The notes: generated by a model from the letters alone, not told the origin. A stretch of DNA of 43,808 bases from Candidatus Pseudogracilibacillus intestinigallinarum (GCA_019113205.1 DXHX01000126.1:1-43808); one strand, 5' to 3'; positions 1 through 11,081 are shown, counted from the first letter of the stretch. Numbers and translations are program-made.

Positions 1-4
1 CAAA

Positions 5-52
5 TGTGTTATACTATTTATGGTTGACAACTTAAATGTGCCATACTATAAT
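5..52 (+). promoter_or_regulatory. Sigma-A promoter of the SR1-like gene with two CcpN-type boxes
   Basis: A consensus promoter is visible: TTGACA at 24-29, a 17-bp spacer and TATAAT at 47-52. Two copies of the CcpN motif (consensus TRTGHYATAYW as I recall it for B. subtilis) fit without mismatch: TGTGTTATACT at 5-15, upstream of -35, and TGTGCCATACT at 37-47, running into the -10 box. In B. subtilis CcpN represses sr1, gapB and pckA during growth on glycolytic carbon sources. Regulation of this promoter by CcpN is inferred from the sites and from the SR1P gene downstream. Confidence 0.8.
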
Positions 53-90
53 AATTATTACATAATAAATTTGTAGAGGAGATGACTCTT

Positions 91-195
91 GTGGGGATCA
101 TTATTTGTCAAGAATGCCAGGAAGTTATTAATTACTACGAAGAAGAAAAAGTGACAAAGTTATACAGCACGTGTCCAACATGCAATAATAAATAA
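91..195 (+). CDS. sr1P: SR1P, GapA-binding peptide encoded on the SR1 small RNA
   Basis: A 34-residue ORF starts at GTG 91, nine bases after the Shine-Dalgarno sequence AGAGGAG (75-81). An in-frame ATG at 82 abuts that ribosome-binding site and is rejected. The peptide begins MGIIICQECQEVI and carries two CxxC pairs (C6/C9 and C28/C31) plus the family-typical YYEEEKVTKLY stretch, which resembles the B. subtilis SR1P peptide. There SR1P binds the glyceraldehyde-3-phosphate dehydrogenase GapA and promotes its interaction with RNase J1. The CxxC pairs suggest a small zinc-knuckle fold. The location next to the pdh operon matches B. subtilis, where sr1 lies between pdhD and speA. No other protein family fits a peptide this short as well. 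Confidence 0.8.
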   Translation: MGIIICQECQEVINYYEEEKVTKLYSTCPTCNNK

Positions 196-615
196 TAATA
201 ATAATAATAAAAACGAACGATAAAAAGTTTGAAACATCATTACGTAAAACTTTTCGAAACAAGAACTGATCATATTAATTACTCAAGAAATATACAACGC
301 TTTTTAGGCATATAACAGCTAAGCCTATTATGAGCAATACGTACAGATGACTATGTAAGAATTTACATCTGATACAGTCCATTTATATTTCTTAAGTTTT
401 TCGTTGATATTCTTGGTTCATACTAATTCTTGCGTATTGTTTCAAGCTTTTTATTTAATATATTGTATGACACATTCATGCATATATAAGTTTTATCGTA
501 TCATACATATGGTATTCTAATCCCTTTTTAATTCAACAGCAAAAATTCTTCTCCCTTTATGCCAAAAAATGGCATCAATGAACTCTTTCCACCAACACCA
601 TGTAATATAAAGCCC

Positions 616-653
616 AAAAAAGAGGTTCAGTAAGATTACTGAACCTCTTTTTT
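616..653. terminator. Bidirectional Rho-independent terminator between SR1 and pdhD
   Basis: An 18-base arm (616-633) is perfectly complementary to 636-653 with a two-base centre. The GC-rich core AGAGGTTCAGTAA is flanked by A6 on one side and T6 on the other, so it can stop the SR1 transcript (+) and the pdh operon (-). Confidence 0.85.
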
Positions 654-688
654 ATATACTTTACAACGTTCGTATGAAACATTATTTT

Positions 689-2095
689 TTATAGCGTATG
701 AATTGGTGTTCCTAATGCAACTTCAGCTGCTTCCATCGTAATTTCACCTAATGTTGGGTGAGCGTGGACAGTTAAAGCAATATCTTCTGCAGTCATTCCA
801 GCTTCAATTGCTAAGCCAATTTCTGAAATCATATCACTCGCGTTCGGCCCAACTACTTGACCACCAATTACTAGACCATCTTCTTCACGAGTAATTAACT
901 TCATGAATCCTTCTGTGTCGTTTAATGATAAAGCACGTCCGTTTGCCGCAAATGGGAATTTACCAACTTTAACTTTAATTCCAGCATCTTTTGCTTCTTT
1001 TTCAGTATATCCAACAGAAGCCATTTCTGGATCTGTGAATACAACTGCTGGCATTCCAATATAATCAATTTCAGATTTTTTACCGCTAATTGCCTCTGCC
1101 GCAACTTTACCTTCATAAGAAGCTTTATGAGCTAAAGGTAATCCAGCTACGATATCACCAATTGCATAAATATTATCAATATTCGTACGGCATTGTTTAT
1201 CAATTTTCACAAGTCCTCGTTCGTCTAATTCGATACCTACTTGCTCTAAACCAATATCTGAAGTGTTTGGACGACGACCAACTGTTACTAATACGTAATC
1301 AGCTTCAACAGTTTCTTCCTTACCGTTAGCCTCGTACGTTACTTTAACACCATCTTTCGTTTCCTCTACACCTTTAGCCATCGCACTCGTTACAATATTC
1401 ACGCCTTTTTTCTTTAAACGTTTCGTAACGATGTTTGACATTTGTTTTTCAAATGTTGCTAAAATTTCTTTTTCCCCTTCGATGATCGTAACTTCTGTAC
1501 CAAAGTTCGCATAAGCAGAACCTAATTCAGTACCGATGTATCCACCACCAATAACAACTAGTTTTTCAGGTACTTCCTCTAAACTTAATCCACCAGTAGA
1601 GTCAAGTACTCTATCTGAGAATTTAAAGCTAGGAATCTCAATTGGTGTTGAACCTGTAGCAATAATACAGTTTTTAAATGTATATGTTTGAGATTGAGTT
1701 TCATCCATTACTTTTACATTGTTATTATCAACGAAATAAACTTCACCTTTAACGATGTCTACTTTATTTCCTTTTAATAATGCTTCTACACCAGAAGTTA
1801 AACGTTTTACAACATTTCCCTTCCATTCTTGAACTTTTCCAAAGTCAACTTTTACATTTTCCGTCGTAATTCCTAATTCTTCATTACCACGAGCTGCATC
1901 TGTTAAATGACCAGCTTGGATTAACGCTTTTGAAGGAATACATCCAACGTTTAAGCATGTTCCACCTAGTGCTCCTTTATCGACAATTGTAACTTTTTGA
2001 CCTAATTGAGCCGCACGGATTGCTGCAACATATCCTCCTGGACCTGCACCAACAACTAGCGTATCAACTTCGATTGGAAAATCTCCTACTACCAT
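689..2095 (-). CDS. pdhD: Dihydrolipoyl dehydrogenase, E3 of pyruvate dehydrogenase
   Basis: 468 residues, the usual length. E3 reoxidises dihydrolipoamide on E2 and passes electrons through FAD to NAD+. Visible motifs are the FAD-binding GAGPGG at 16-21, the redox disulfide C47/C52 in [13 protein letters not shown], an NAD-binding VVIGGGYIG near 180, the second FAD motif YAIGDI near 310, and the catalytic HAHPTLGE at the C-terminus. The sequence closely follows B. subtilis PdhD over its whole length. It is the last gene of pdhABCD, four bases after pdhC, and its ribosome-binding site GGAGG lies within the end of pdhC. The terminator at 616-653 ends the operon. Confidence 0.97.
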   Translation of the reverse strand: MVVGDFPIEVDTLVVGAGPGGYVAAIRAAQLGQKVTIVDKGALGGTCLNVGCIPSKALIQAGHLTDAARGNEELGITTENVKVDFGKVQEWKGNVVKRLTSGVEALLKGNKVDIVKGEVYFVDNNNVKVMDETQSQTYTFKNCIIATGSTPIEIPSFKFSDRVLDSTGGLSLEEVPEKLVVIGGGYIGTELGSAYANFGTEVTIIEGEKEILATFEKQMSNIVTKRLKKKGVNIVTSAMAKGVEETKDGVKVTYEANGKEETVEADYVLVTVGRRPNTSDIGLEQVGIELDERGLVKIDKQCRTNIDNIYAIGDIVAGLPLAHKASYEGKVAAEAISGKKSEIDYIGMPAVVFTDPEMASVGYTEKEAKDAGIKVKVGKFPFAANGRALSLNDTEGFMKLITREEDGLVIGGQVVGPNASDMISEIGLAIEAGMTAEDIALTVHAHPTLGEITMEAAEVALGTPIHTL

Positions 2096-2099
2096 TATT

Positions 2100-3380
2100 T
2101 CACGCCTCCATCATGATCAACTGTGGATCATTTAATAATCTTTTGATTTGATTTAATGCTTCTTGCCCTGTTGCTCCGTCAACAATTCTATGGTCAAAGC
2201 TTAGTGATAATGCCAATACCGGCGCAACTACAACTTCCCCATTACGAACGACAGGTTTTTCTTGAATACGACCAATACCTAAAATAACTGCCTCTGGATA
2301 ATTTAACACTGGAGTAAACCACTGTCCACCGGCAGAACCGATATTCGTAATCGTATTAGAAGCACCTTTCATCTCCTCTGCTGTTAGTTTACCATTACGA
2401 GCTTTTTCTGCCAACTCATTTATATCCTGTGAAATTTCAAATAGTGACTTTCTATCTGCGTCTTTCACTACTGGAACGAGTAAACCTTTATCTGTATCAG
2501 CAGCAATACCTATATTATAGTAATGTTTGTAAATTATTTCATCTGTTTCATCATCAACTGCAGCATTTAAAATAGGGAACTTCTTCGATGCAGAAATTAA
2601 AGCTTTTACCACATAAGGTAAATAAGTTAATTTAATTCCTTGATCTAAAGCTACTTCTTTGAATCGTTTACGATGTGCTACTAATTCTGTTACATCTACT
2701 TCATCTAATAACGTAACGTGAGGAGCTTTCGTTTTCGAATTCACCATCGCTTTAGCGATTGCTTTACGAATACCACTCATTTTTTCACGAGTTTCAGGAT
2801 ATGTTCCAGTTGTTGCAACAGGTGCTACACGCTCTTCAGATAGGCTTTCCACTTCTGCTGTAGCTTCTTCACTAGGTATAACATCTCCAGATACAAATGC
2901 ATCGACATCTTCTTTTAAAATACGTCCATTTTTTCCAGAACCAGTTACTTCTTGAATGTCTACCCCTTGCTCACGAGCATATTTACGAACAGATGGCATT
3001 GCAATAACTAATTTCTTCTCATCTTCAGTCACCGGTTCTGTCGTTTCTTTTGGTGTCGGCTTTTCCTCTACCGTTTCTGTTTCTTTTTCTTCTGTCGGTG
3101 CTTCTTCTTTAGTTTCCTCTGTAGGCTCTTCTGATTCATACCCTTCTGCCTCGATACGAATTAACACGTCTCCTACAATCGCTACTTCTCCTTCAGCAAC
3201 TTTAATTTCTAACACCGTACCATCTACTGGTGAAGGAATTTCTACAACTGCCTTATCATTTTGTACTTCACAAAGTACATCATCTTCTTTTACTTCGTCC
3301 CCTTCATTGAAGAACCATTTCACAATTTCTCCCTCGTGAATTCCTTCTCCAATATCCGGTAATTTAAATTCAAAAGCCAC
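2100..3380 (-). CDS. pdhC: Dihydrolipoamide acetyltransferase, E2 of pyruvate dehydrogenase
   Basis: 426 residues. E2 transfers the acetyl group from lipoate to CoA and forms the structural core of the complex. The order of domains is clear: one N-terminal lipoyl domain with the modified lysine in DKAVVEI (K43), a Glu/Thr/Pro-rich linker (about 83-120), a peripheral subunit-binding domain (about 127-163, [11 protein letters not shown] and [11 protein letters not shown]), a second linker and the catalytic domain (from about 205) ending in [10 protein letters not shown], whose His and Asp are the acyltransferase residues. A single lipoyl domain is normal for Bacillus. It lies between pdhB (31-base gap) and pdhD. 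Confidence 0.96.
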   Translation of the reverse strand: MAFEFKLPDIGEGIHEGEIVKWFFNEGDEVKEDDVLCEVQNDKAVVEIPSPVDGTVLEIKVAEGEVAIVGDVLIRIEAEGYESEEPTEETKEEAPTEEKETETVEEKPTPKETTEPVTEDEKKLVIAMPSVRKYAREQGVDIQEVTGSGKNGRILKEDVDAFVSGDVIPSEEATAEVESLSEERVAPVATTGTYPETREKMSGIRKAIAKAMVNSKTKAPHVTLLDEVDVTELVAHRKRFKEVALDQGIKLTYLPYVVKALISASKKFPILNAAVDDETDEIIYKHYYNIGIAADTDKGLLVPVVKDADRKSLFEISQDINELAEKARNGKLTAEEMKGASNTITNIGSAGGQWFTPVLNYPEAVILGIGRIQEKPVVRNGEVVVAPVLALSLSFDHRIVDGATGQEALNQIKRLLNDPQLIMMEA

Positions 3381-3411
3381 GATGTCTACCTCCTATTCAT
3401 TATTCATTTCA

Positions 3412-4389
3412 TTAAAAGTTCATAACAGCTTCTACTTTTTCGATTACATCTTTATGATCTGGTAACCATACTTCTTCTGCCGCCGCAAAAGCATATACAG
3501 TATCTGGTGCAGTAACACGTAGGACTGGTGCTTCTAGATGTAAAATAGCGCGTTCTTGAATTTCAGCTGCAATATTCGCAGCAATACCAGCTTGACGTTG
3601 TGCTTCTTGCACGACTACTACACGATTTGTTTTTTGTACGGACTCTAAAATAGTATCGATATCAATCGGCGAAACCGTACGTAAGTCGATTACTTCTGCG
3701 TCAATTCCTTTTTCTTTTAACTCTTCAGCAGCTTTTAATGACGTGTGAACCATTGCACCATATGCAATAATTGTTACATCTTTTCCTTCACGTTTTACAT
3801 CTGCTTTTCCGATTTCAATTGTATATTCTTCTTCAGGTACTTCTTCACGGAATGAACGATATAATTTCATATGCTCCAAGAAAATAACCGGGTCATTATC
3901 TCGAATCGCACTAATTAATAAACCTTTCGCGTCATATGGAGAAGATGGAATAACAACTTTTAATCCTGGTTGTTGAGCCATTAAACCTTCTAAAGAATCC
4001 GCGTGTAATTCTGGTGTTTGTACACCACCACCAAATGGAGAACGAACCGTGATTGGCGAATTGAATGCATTTCCTGAACGGTATCTCATTCTTGCCATTT
4101 GACCACTAATCGAATCCATTACTTCATATAAAAATCCGAAGAACTGAATTTCAGGTACTGGGCGATATCCTTCTAGTGCAAGTCCGATTGAAAGACCACC
4201 GATTGCCGATTCAGCTAACGGTGTATCAAATACACGCTCTTCACCGAATTCCTTTTGTAAACCTTCTGTCGCTCTAAACACACCACCGTTTTGTCCAACG
4301 TCTTCGCCGAATACGAGCACATTTTCATCGTTTTTTAATTCGGTTCTTAAAGCGTCTGTAATCGCTTGGATCATTGTCATTTGTGCCAT
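3412..4389 (-). CDS. pdhB: Pyruvate dehydrogenase E1 component, beta subunit
   Basis: 325 residues, full length. With PdhA it forms the thiamine-diphosphate-dependent E1 that decarboxylates pyruvate and acetylates the E2 lipoyl group. The protein opens [15 protein letters not shown], carries the conserved [19 protein letters not shown] and the transketolase-type pyrimidine-binding segments, and ends with the C-terminal domain [17 protein letters not shown]. It starts one base after the pdhA stop codon, so the two E1 subunits are almost certainly translationally coupled and made in equal amounts. Confidence 0.96.
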   Translation of the reverse strand: MAQMTMIQAITDALRTELKNDENVLVFGEDVGQNGGVFRATEGLQKEFGEERVFDTPLAESAIGGLSIGLALEGYRPVPEIQFFGFLYEVMDSISGQMARMRYRSGNAFNSPITVRSPFGGGVQTPELHADSLEGLMAQQPGLKVVIPSSPYDAKGLLISAIRDNDPVIFLEHMKLYRSFREEVPEEEYTIEIGKADVKREGKDVTIIAYGAMVHTSLKAAEELKEKGIDAEVIDLRTVSPIDIDTILESVQKTNRVVVVQEAQRQAGIAANIAAEIQERAILHLEAPVLRVTAPDTVYAFAAAEEVWLPDHKDVIEKVEAVMNF

Positions 4390-4390
4390 T

Positions 4391-5482
<1,092 letters not shown>

Positions 5483-5910
5483 CTATCCTTTCCTACATAA
5501 GTTTATTATTTTTAAAACATAAATCATTGCTTTTAAATTTATTGGAGTAAATTGCCAACAAAACTGTTATACAAATTCACTCACTTTTAATTGATACACA
5601 TCAACTATTTACAGTGTACGAAAAAACATCCGTAACGTCAATGTTTTGAACTGAAATTTTTAATTAAAATTTAGAAATATTGTTATTCAGCAAAACTGTT
5701 ACAGTTAAATAGATGAACTGTACTAATATTTGAAGCGCTTTTTACACTGTGTTACTACAACACCCACATGAATTGTTTACCCTCTTTAAATAGATTCATG
5801 CATGATATAAAAATAATTTTTATCCTTTTCGAACAACTTTTCCGATATTTTTTCATTTTTATGATAAGATATGATTGAACATGTTGATCATAGAGATAGG
5901 AGTAATATGT
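5483..5910. promoter_or_regulatory. Divergent control region between pdhA and def
   Basis: No gene is seen in these 428 bases. For pdhA (-) the best promoter is TTGACG (5641-5636), a 17-bp spacer and TACACT (5618-5613), giving a leader of about 125 nt. An 11-bp direct repeat CAAAACTGTTA occurs at 5559-5569 and 5691-5701, on both sides of that promoter; the second copy is part of the dyad AACTG-TTA-CAGTT (5694-5706). An AAGCGCTT palindrome at 5733-5740 resembles the centre of a catabolite-responsive element but its outer positions do not fit. For def (+) only -10-like sequences (TAAGAT 5865-5870, TATGAT 5870-5875) are seen. Confidence 0.5.
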
Positions 5911-6459
5911 ATGTTATTAATGAAAGATATTGTAAGAGATGGACATCCTGTTTTACGAGAAAAAGCAACAGAAGTTACAATTCCTCCATTAAAGGAAGAT
6001 GTAAAAACATTAGAAAATATGTTAACATTTATTAAGAATAGTCAAGATGAGGACATAGCTGAAAAATATAATTTACGATCGGGTGTTGGACTTGCCGCAC
6101 CGCAAATTGGAATAAGCAAGCAATTATTAGTCGTACATTTCGAATATGATGATCAATTGTACAGCTATCAATTAATGAACCCTAAAATAATAAGTCACTC
6201 CGTCCAAAAGGCTTTTTTAGGTGGGGGGGAAGGTTGCTTATCTGTTGATGAAGTAATCGAGGGTTATGTACCGCGTAATGCAAAGATCACTGTAAAAGCT
6301 TTTGATATCAATGGAAATCCAGTGAAAATTCGATTAAAAGGATATCCGGCAATCGTCATGCAACATGAAATTGACCATTTAAATGGAATTATGTTTTATG
6401 ACCATATTAATAAAGAGAATCCTTTCTACATTCCGGAAAACGCTAAAATAATTGAGTAA
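5911..6459 (+). CDS. def: Peptide deformylase
   Basis: 182 residues from ATG 5911, chosen because AGGAG (5898-5902) lies eight bases upstream and the N-terminus [17 protein letters not shown] aligns with B. subtilis DefB; the frame is open further upstream without a ribosome-binding site. The enzyme removes the formyl group from new N-terminal methionines. All three metal/active-site motifs are present: [16 protein letters not shown] (Cys ligand) and QHEIDHL (HExxH). The insertion between the first two motifs is typical of type 2 deformylases of Gram-positives. It is transcribed divergently from pdhA, as in B. subtilis, and ends at a strong terminator. Confidence 0.95.
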   Translation: MLLMKDIVRDGHPVLREKATEVTIPPLKEDVKTLENMLTFIKNSQDEDIAEKYNLRSGVGLAAPQIGISKQLLVVHFEYDDQLYSYQLMNPKIISHSVQKAFLGGGEGCLSVDEVIEGYVPRNAKITVKAFDINGNPVKIRLKGYPAIVMQHEIDHLNGIMFYDHINKENPFYIPENAKIIE

Positions 6460-6463
6460 TCGT

Positions 6464-6520
6464 AAAGAACAATTTTCTTAAAGGATACAAAGATTATTTC
6501 CTTTAAGGGAATTGTTCTTT
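6464..6520 (+). terminator. Rho-independent terminator of def
   Basis: Arms 6464-6485 and 6499-6520 form a 22-bp stem with two G-U wobbles, starting a few bases after the def stop codon and followed by T residues. Confidence 0.8.
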
Positions 6521-6831
6521 TCATGCAATTTCATTGTATATTTTCTAACTAAAAGATACATCATATGTAAAAGATTTACACAATTTTATTAATATTTATT
6601 TCATTAATATCGAAATCATATTATAATGATTAATAATAGGGATTGGATCGGTTTAACCATTTTGCAAAATGTACTAGATAGGAGTGCATTGTTGCAACAT
6701 AATCGCAGGACGTCTAAGCGTGAACATGACGGAAATGAAGGTTTTTTTAAAGGGACGTGTACCGCAATCACATATGACACAAAAAACAGATGTACAAAAC
6801 AATACAATAAACGAAATTTAGGAGAGATAGA
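6521..6831 (+). promoter_or_regulatory. Promoter and long leader of rpoY-rnjA
   Basis: A -10 box TATAAT sits at 6622-6627 with only a poor -35 (TTTCAT 6599-6604). The following 200-nt leader holds the perfect 14-bp palindrome CATTTTGCAAAATG (6658-6671). A short open frame continues to TGA at 6833-6835 and overlaps the rpoY ATG as ATGA; behind the AGGAG at about 6680-6684 it could start at a TTG codon and give about 49 residues with no recognised similarity. It could be a translated leader or a chance frame. Confidence 0.4.
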
Positions 6832-7041
6832 ATGATTTATAAAGTTTTATATCAAGAATCAATAGAAGGTGCTCCAGTACGTGAAAAAACAAAAAGCCTA
6901 TACGTAGAAGCATCTTCAGAACGTGAAGTTCGACAAAAGTTAAGCGATCGCAAATACAATATTGAATTAATCCAGTTATTAAATGAAGCACATTTAGAGT
7001 ATGAAAAAAAATCACCAGATTTCAAAGTCGAAAGTGTGTAA
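6832..7041 (+). CDS. rpoY: RNA polymerase epsilon subunit
   Basis: 69 residues, matching the short RpoY (YkzG) protein of Firmicutes: MIYKVLYQ at the start and a C-terminal segment [14 protein letters not shown]. Epsilon is a small auxiliary subunit that binds the polymerase core near the downstream DNA channel. The ribosome-binding site TAGGAGAG lies seven bases before the ATG. The gene is directly followed by rnjA with three bases between them, the conserved Bacillus order. Confidence 0.92.
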   Translation: MIYKVLYQESIEGAPVREKTKSLYVEASSEREVRQKLSDRKYNIELIQLLNEAHLEYEKKSPDFKVESV

Positions 7042-7044
7042 TCA

Positions 7045-8712
7045 ATGAAATTTGTTAAAAACGATCAAACAGCAGTCTTTGCCCTCGGTGGCTTAGACGA
7101 AATCGGTAAAAATACGTATTGTGTACAATTCCAAGACGAAATTATTCTCATTGATGCAGGAATTAAATTCCCGGAAGATGAATTACTTGGAATTGATTAT
7201 GTTATTCCAGACTATACGTATTTAGTACAAAACAAAGAAAAGATTAAAGGATTAATCGTTACACACGGACATGAGGATCATATTGGTGGGATCCCATATT
7301 TATTACGTGAATTAAACATACCTATATATGCTGGAAAACTTGCGATTGGGCTTATTAGAAAAAAATTAGAAGAACATGGCTTATTAAGAAATGCAAAATT
7401 AAACATTATTAGTGAAGACGACGTGGTAAAGTTCCATAAAACATCTGTTAGCTTTTTCCATGTTACACATAGTATCCCTGACTCTTATGGTGTCGTAGTA
7501 AAAACTCCTTCAGGAAATATCGTTCATACAGGTGATTTCAAATTTGACTTTACACCTGTTGGCGAACCTGCAAACATTGCGAAAATGGCGGAAATTGGTA
7601 AAGAAGGTGTACTTTGTTTACTATCAGATAGTACGAATAGTGAAGTACCTGGTTTTACACTTTCAGAAAGTGTTGTCAAAGAAAATATTTACGATCTTTT
7701 TGCACGTTCTAACGAAAGGTTAATTTTTGCTACATTTGCTTCCAATATTTACCGATTACAACAAGTTGTAGATGCAGCTGTTAAGTATAACCGTAAAGTT
7801 GCAATTATCGGTAGAAGTATGGAATCCGCGATTGAAATCGGTCGTGAATTAGGATACATTAATGCACCGAAAGAAACATTTATCGAGACAAACCAAATTA
7901 ACCGTTATCCTGCAAATGAAATTGCAGTATTATGTACTGGTTCTCAAGGTGAGCCAATGGCAGCATTATCTAGAATCGCAAATGGTACACATCGACAAAT
8001 TTCTATTGCTCCTGGAGATACTGTAGTATTCTCCTCTACACCAATCCCTGGTAACAATATAAGTGTAAGCCGCACAATTAACCAATTGATGCGTGCAGGG
8101 GCAAATGTCATTCACGGACCATTAAGTAAAATTCATACTTCAGGTCATGGTAGCCAAGAAGAGCAAAAATTAATGCTACGTTTAATGCAACCAAAATTTT
8201 TCATGCCTATCCATGGAGAATATTCTATGTTAGTAACACATACGAAACATGCCGTAGAATGTGGCGTAGAAGAACTCAATACATTCGTCATGGATAATGG
8301 GGATGTATTAGCTTTAGGAAAAGATACAGCAGCTATTGCTGGACGTGTTCCTTCTGGTTCTGTTTACGTAGATGGTAGTGGTATTGGAGATATCGGAAAT
8401 ATTGTTTTACGCGACCGCCGAATTCTTTCAGAAGAAGGATTAGTTATTGTCGTTGTAAGTATCGATATGAAGAACTTCGAAATCGCTGCTGGACCAGATA
8501 TTATATCAAGAGGATTCGTTTATATGCGTGAATCTGAAGATTTAATAAATGAAGCACAAAAACTTGTTGCAGAACATTTAAACAAAATTATGCAACGTAA
8601 AACGAGTAAATGGTCCGAAATTAAAAATGAAATTATCGACACGATTGCACCGGTATTATATGAAAAAACGAAGCGTCGTCCGATGATTTTACCGATCATA
8701 ATGGAAGTATAA
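7045..8712 (+). CDS. rnjA: Ribonuclease J1
   Basis: 555 residues, standard length. RNase J1 is an endo- and 5'-3' exoribonuclease central to mRNA decay and 16S rRNA maturation in Firmicutes. The metallo-beta-lactamase motif HGHEDHIGG (H74, H76, D78, H79) is intact, followed by the beta-CASP segment with LLSDSTNSE, the motif STPIPGN and the [17 protein letters not shown] segment, then a C-terminal domain. There is no clear ribosome-binding site of its own, so translation is probably coupled to rpoY. It is of interest that SR1P, the peptide linking GapA to RNase J1, is encoded 7 kb away. Confidence 0.97.
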   Translation: MKFVKNDQTAVFALGGLDEIGKNTYCVQFQDEIILIDAGIKFPEDELLGIDYVIPDYTYLVQNKEKIKGLIVTHGHEDHIGGIPYLLRELNIPIYAGKLAIGLIRKKLEEHGLLRNAKLNIISEDDVVKFHKTSVSFFHVTHSIPDSYGVVVKTPSGNIVHTGDFKFDFTPVGEPANIAKMAEIGKEGVLCLLSDSTNSEVPGFTLSESVVKENIYDLFARSNERLIFATFASNIYRLQQVVDAAVKYNRKVAIIGRSMESAIEIGRELGYINAPKETFIETNQINRYPANEIAVLCTGSQGEPMAALSRIANGTHRQISIAPGDTVVFSSTPIPGNNISVSRTINQLMRAGANVIHGPLSKIHTSGHGSQEEQKLMLRLMQPKFFMPIHGEYSMLVTHTKHAVECGVEELNTFVMDNGDVLALGKDTAAIAGRVPSGSVYVDGSGIGDIGNIVLRDRRILSEEGLVIVVVSIDMKNFEIAAGPDIISRGFVYMRESEDLINEAQKLVAEHLNKIMQRKTSKWSEIKNEIIDTIAPVLYEKTKRRPMILPIIMEV

Positions 8713-8738
8713 AATATTCGATCTCGAATAAAAGTAGT

Positions 8739-8778
8739 AAATGGCATTAGTGGATTTTACTTTCCACTAATGCCATTT
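8739..8778 (+). terminator. Rho-independent terminator of rnjA
   Basis: AAATGGCATTAGTGGA (8739-8754) pairs perfectly with 8763-8778 and is followed by a T run. Confidence 0.85.
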
Positions 8779-8853
8779 TTATCATACGGATGAAATCTCC
8801 AATTTTGACAATGACTTAACATCCATTAATGACGAACTATAGAGTAAAAAGCG

Positions 8854-8897
8854 AAAAAAGTACTGTTTATGTGTGAAAAGATAAACAGTACTTTTTT
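8854..8897. terminator. Bidirectional terminator downstream of ktrC and rnjA
   Basis: A perfect 17-bp stem, arms 8854-8870 and 8881-8897, core GTACTGTTTAT, flanked by A6 and T6. It lies 36 bases beyond the ktrC stop on the minus strand and also faces rnjA. Confidence 0.8.
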
Positions 8898-8933
8898 ATG
8901 AATGAACTAAATGGAGGCATGTGATGATTTGTA

Positions 8934-9596
8934 TTAATCAATTACATAATGTTTTTCAAATTTAGAAATGTCTTCGTCTGCCCCAATTACAATTAACGTA
9001 TCTTCGAAATTAATTTTGTAATCAGCAGTCGGTGATACGTTAATATCTTTCCCATTTTTAATCGCTACGACGTTACACCCAAATTTTGCACGAATATTTA
9101 AATCAATCAATGTTTTCCCTAGCATTTTCTTACTCGCAGCAACTTCCACCATGCTATAGTCATCCGATAGCTCTAAATAATCTAATATATTACTTGAAAT
9201 AATACTATGGGCGATACGCTTCCCCATATCTCTTTCTGGATGAACAACCTGGTTTGCCCCTATTTTATGTAATATTTTCGCGTGATAGTCACTTTGTGCT
9301 TTCACTGTAATTTTTTCGACTCCTAAATCATCCAAAATAACAGTCGTTAAAATACTCGCCTCTATATTATCACCGATTGCAACGATGACATGGTCCATAT
9401 TTTTAATGCCTAATTCTTTTAATACACCTTCATCTGTCGAATCAGCAATTACTGCGTGGGAGGCAATATTTTTAAATTCATTTACTTTATGCTCATTTTT
9501 ATCAATTGCTAGTACTTTCATTCCTTCTAAACTTAATTCTTCACAAACACTTCCACCAAATCGACCTAAGCCGATTACAGCAAATTCCCGTTTCAT
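8934..9596 (-). CDS. ktrC: Ktr potassium uptake system, regulatory RCK subunit
   Basis: 220 residues, the size of KtrA/KtrC proteins. An N-terminal Rossmann RCK_N domain carries GLGRFG (9-14) and the acidic residue VLAIDKNE that binds nucleotide; a C-terminal RCK_C domain occupies about 135-220. The adjacency to rnjA and the sequence both match B. subtilis KtrC (YkqB). KtrC gates the KtrD channel subunit according to ATP/ADP, and RCK_C domains of this family bind cyclic di-AMP. KtrD is encoded 5 kb away. The gene follows the DHA2 exporter by 15 bases and is probably cotranscribed with it and darB. Confidence 0.93.
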   Translation of the reverse strand: MKREFAVIGLGRFGGSVCEELSLEGMKVLAIDKNEHKVNEFKNIASHAVIADSTDEGVLKELGIKNMDHVIVAIGDNIEASILTTVILDDLGVEKITVKAQSDYHAKILHKIGANQVVHPERDMGKRIAHSIISSNILDYLELSDDYSMVEVAASKKMLGKTLIDLNIRAKFGCNVVAIKNGKDINVSPTADYKINFEDTLIVIGADEDISKFEKHYVID

Positions 9597-9611
9597 TTCT
9601 ACACCGTCTTC

Positions 9612-11081
9612 CTAACTTTCTTCTTTTTTTGGTAATAAATAAATACAAACAAGCGCTATAATTGCCAAAATAAAAATACCAATATAAATATATTGTAATC
9701 CACTCGATAACCCTTTTTGCAAAATATGAATCGCCTCTTTTGATAAGGAGGCCATTTTGCCATCGTGTAAAAGTAAATCGATATCGTCTACACTTAATTG
9801 TTCCTCTCCATGTGATTGTATCGTTTGTCGATTAATTGCATTGTTTAATATTCCACCAAACAAAGCGACGCCGACAGCACTTCCTAATGAACGCATAAAT
9901 GTATTCGAAGCTGTCGCGCTCCCTCTTTCTTTCCATGATACGGTAGATTGAATTTGCACGATAAAAGCTGTACTCGTTAACCCCATTCCTACACCAACGA
10001 AAAAAGACCCAAAACTAGCGATATAAACAGATTGTACAATGGGCAAACAAATAAATAAAATTGTCCCTATCATTAAAAACAATGCACCAATTAATGTCGT
10101 TGTACGATATCCTATTTTCAATAATAACCGACCAGATAAGGCAGATGCAATCGGCCATCCGATAGACATTGTCGTTAACGTAAATCCAGCAATTAAAGCC
10201 GATTTCCCTAATACACCTTGTACAAATGTCGGTAAATAACTCGATACACTTATCATAATAATTCCAGTTATAAATGTGGCGATATTCGCTAATCGAATAG
10301 TTTGATAAGACCAAATTGATTTTGCAATCATTGAATTACCCTTTGTACTCTTCATAAAAAACAGCGATAAAGCGGTGACAGAACTACCAAGAATGAGATA
10401 AAATTGTATCGAATTCCATGGCAATGAATTTCCACCTTCTACTAAAATGTACATAAAAAGTGTAATGCCAATCATCATAGTTATTGTACCAAATATATCG
10501 ACTGATTGTTTTTCTTTTACTTTCGTTTCTTTTAAAAACATAGCGATTCCTAACATCGATAATAATCCAATCGGAATATTCATCCAAAACACATATTGCC
10601 AATTTAAAAAATCAACGAAAAACGCACCAATTAAAGGACCGATAATTGCCGATATCCCCCATACAGAAGATAAATATCCTTGTATTTTGGCACGCTCTTC
10701 TTTGGAATAAATGTCTCCAACGATTGTTGTTGCAATTGGCATCATCGCTCCAGCACCAATCCCTTGAATAAAGCGCCATCCGATTAGTGACCACATTGAA
10801 GCACTAAACCCGGCAAATAAGGAGCCGAGCAGAAAAACAGAAATTCCAAATAAATAAATTGGTTTCCTTCCATACATATCTGCTAATTTACCGAAAAGTA
10901 AAACAGTTGCACTTGATGATAATAAGTATGCAGAAAACACCCAACTATATAACGAAAAATGTTGTAAATCTGCAACGATACTTGGCATCGCTGTCGCTAC
11001 AATTGTCGCTTCAATTGCGGATAAAAACATCCCTAACATGACTGCTACAAGTATAAATGGCCGTTTTAACTGATCATCCAT
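9612..11081 (-). CDS. MFS transporter, DHA2 (14-helix) drug:H+ antiporter family
   Basis: 489 residues, strongly hydrophobic, with the length and pattern of 14-helix DHA2 exporters. The family motifs are visible: SAIEATIVATAMPSI in helix 1, GKLADMYGRKP in the loop after helix 2, and RFIQGIGAGAMMPI in helix 4. The substrate cannot be read from sequence; relatives export drugs, dyes or metabolites. It lies 27 bases after darB and 15 before ktrC, an unusual position for a drug exporter. The start at 11081 has only a distant ribosome-binding site (AAAGGA). Confidence 0.85.
   Translation of the reverse strand: MDDQLKRPFILVAVMLGMFLSAIEATIVATAMPSIVADLQHFSLYSWVFSAYLLSSSATVLLFGKLADMYGRKPIYLFGISVFLLGSLFAGFSASMWSLIGWRFIQGIGAGAMMPIATTIVGDIYSKEERAKIQGYLSSVWGISAIIGPLIGAFFVDFLNWQYVFWMNIPIGLLSMLGIAMFLKETKVKEKQSVDIFGTITMMIGITLFMYILVEGGNSLPWNSIQFYLILGSSVTALSLFFMKSTKGNSMIAKSIWSYQTIRLANIATFITGIIMISVSSYLPTFVQGVLGKSALIAGFTLTTMSIGWPIASALSGRLLLKIGYRTTTLIGALFLMIGTILFICLPIVQSVYIASFGSFFVGVGMGLTSTAFIVQIQSTVSWKERGSATASNTFMRSLGSAVGVALFGGILNNAINRQTIQSHGEEQLSVDDIDLLLHDGKMASLSKEAIHILQKGLSSGLQYIYIGIFILAIIALVCIYLLPKKEES

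Larger units (their letters stand above)
59..653 (+). ncRNA. SR1-like dual-function RNA; 3' end not resolved
   Basis: Transcription should start near 59, seven bases after the -10 box. The first 137 bases include the SR1P frame. Positions 196-615 hold no convincing gene. They contain an AATAAT run (183-210), an 8-bp AT-only stem (AAAAGTTT / AAACTTTT, about 222-253), a TAGGC/GCCTA hairpin near 305-327, and a 13-bp inverted repeat (about 287-299 with 389-401, one mismatch) enclosing further small stems. The B. subtilis RNA is about 205 nt, so the natural end may lie near 250-330, but no clear U-tract terminator is seen there; the first strong one is at 616-653. The RNA assignment rests on the promoter, SR1P and synteny. 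Confidence 0.45.

Noticed and set aside
5733-5740. Catabolite-responsive element (AAGCGCTT), also at 11747-11754
   Set aside because: Only the central palindrome fits; outer TG and CA positions of the cre consensus are missing in both cases.
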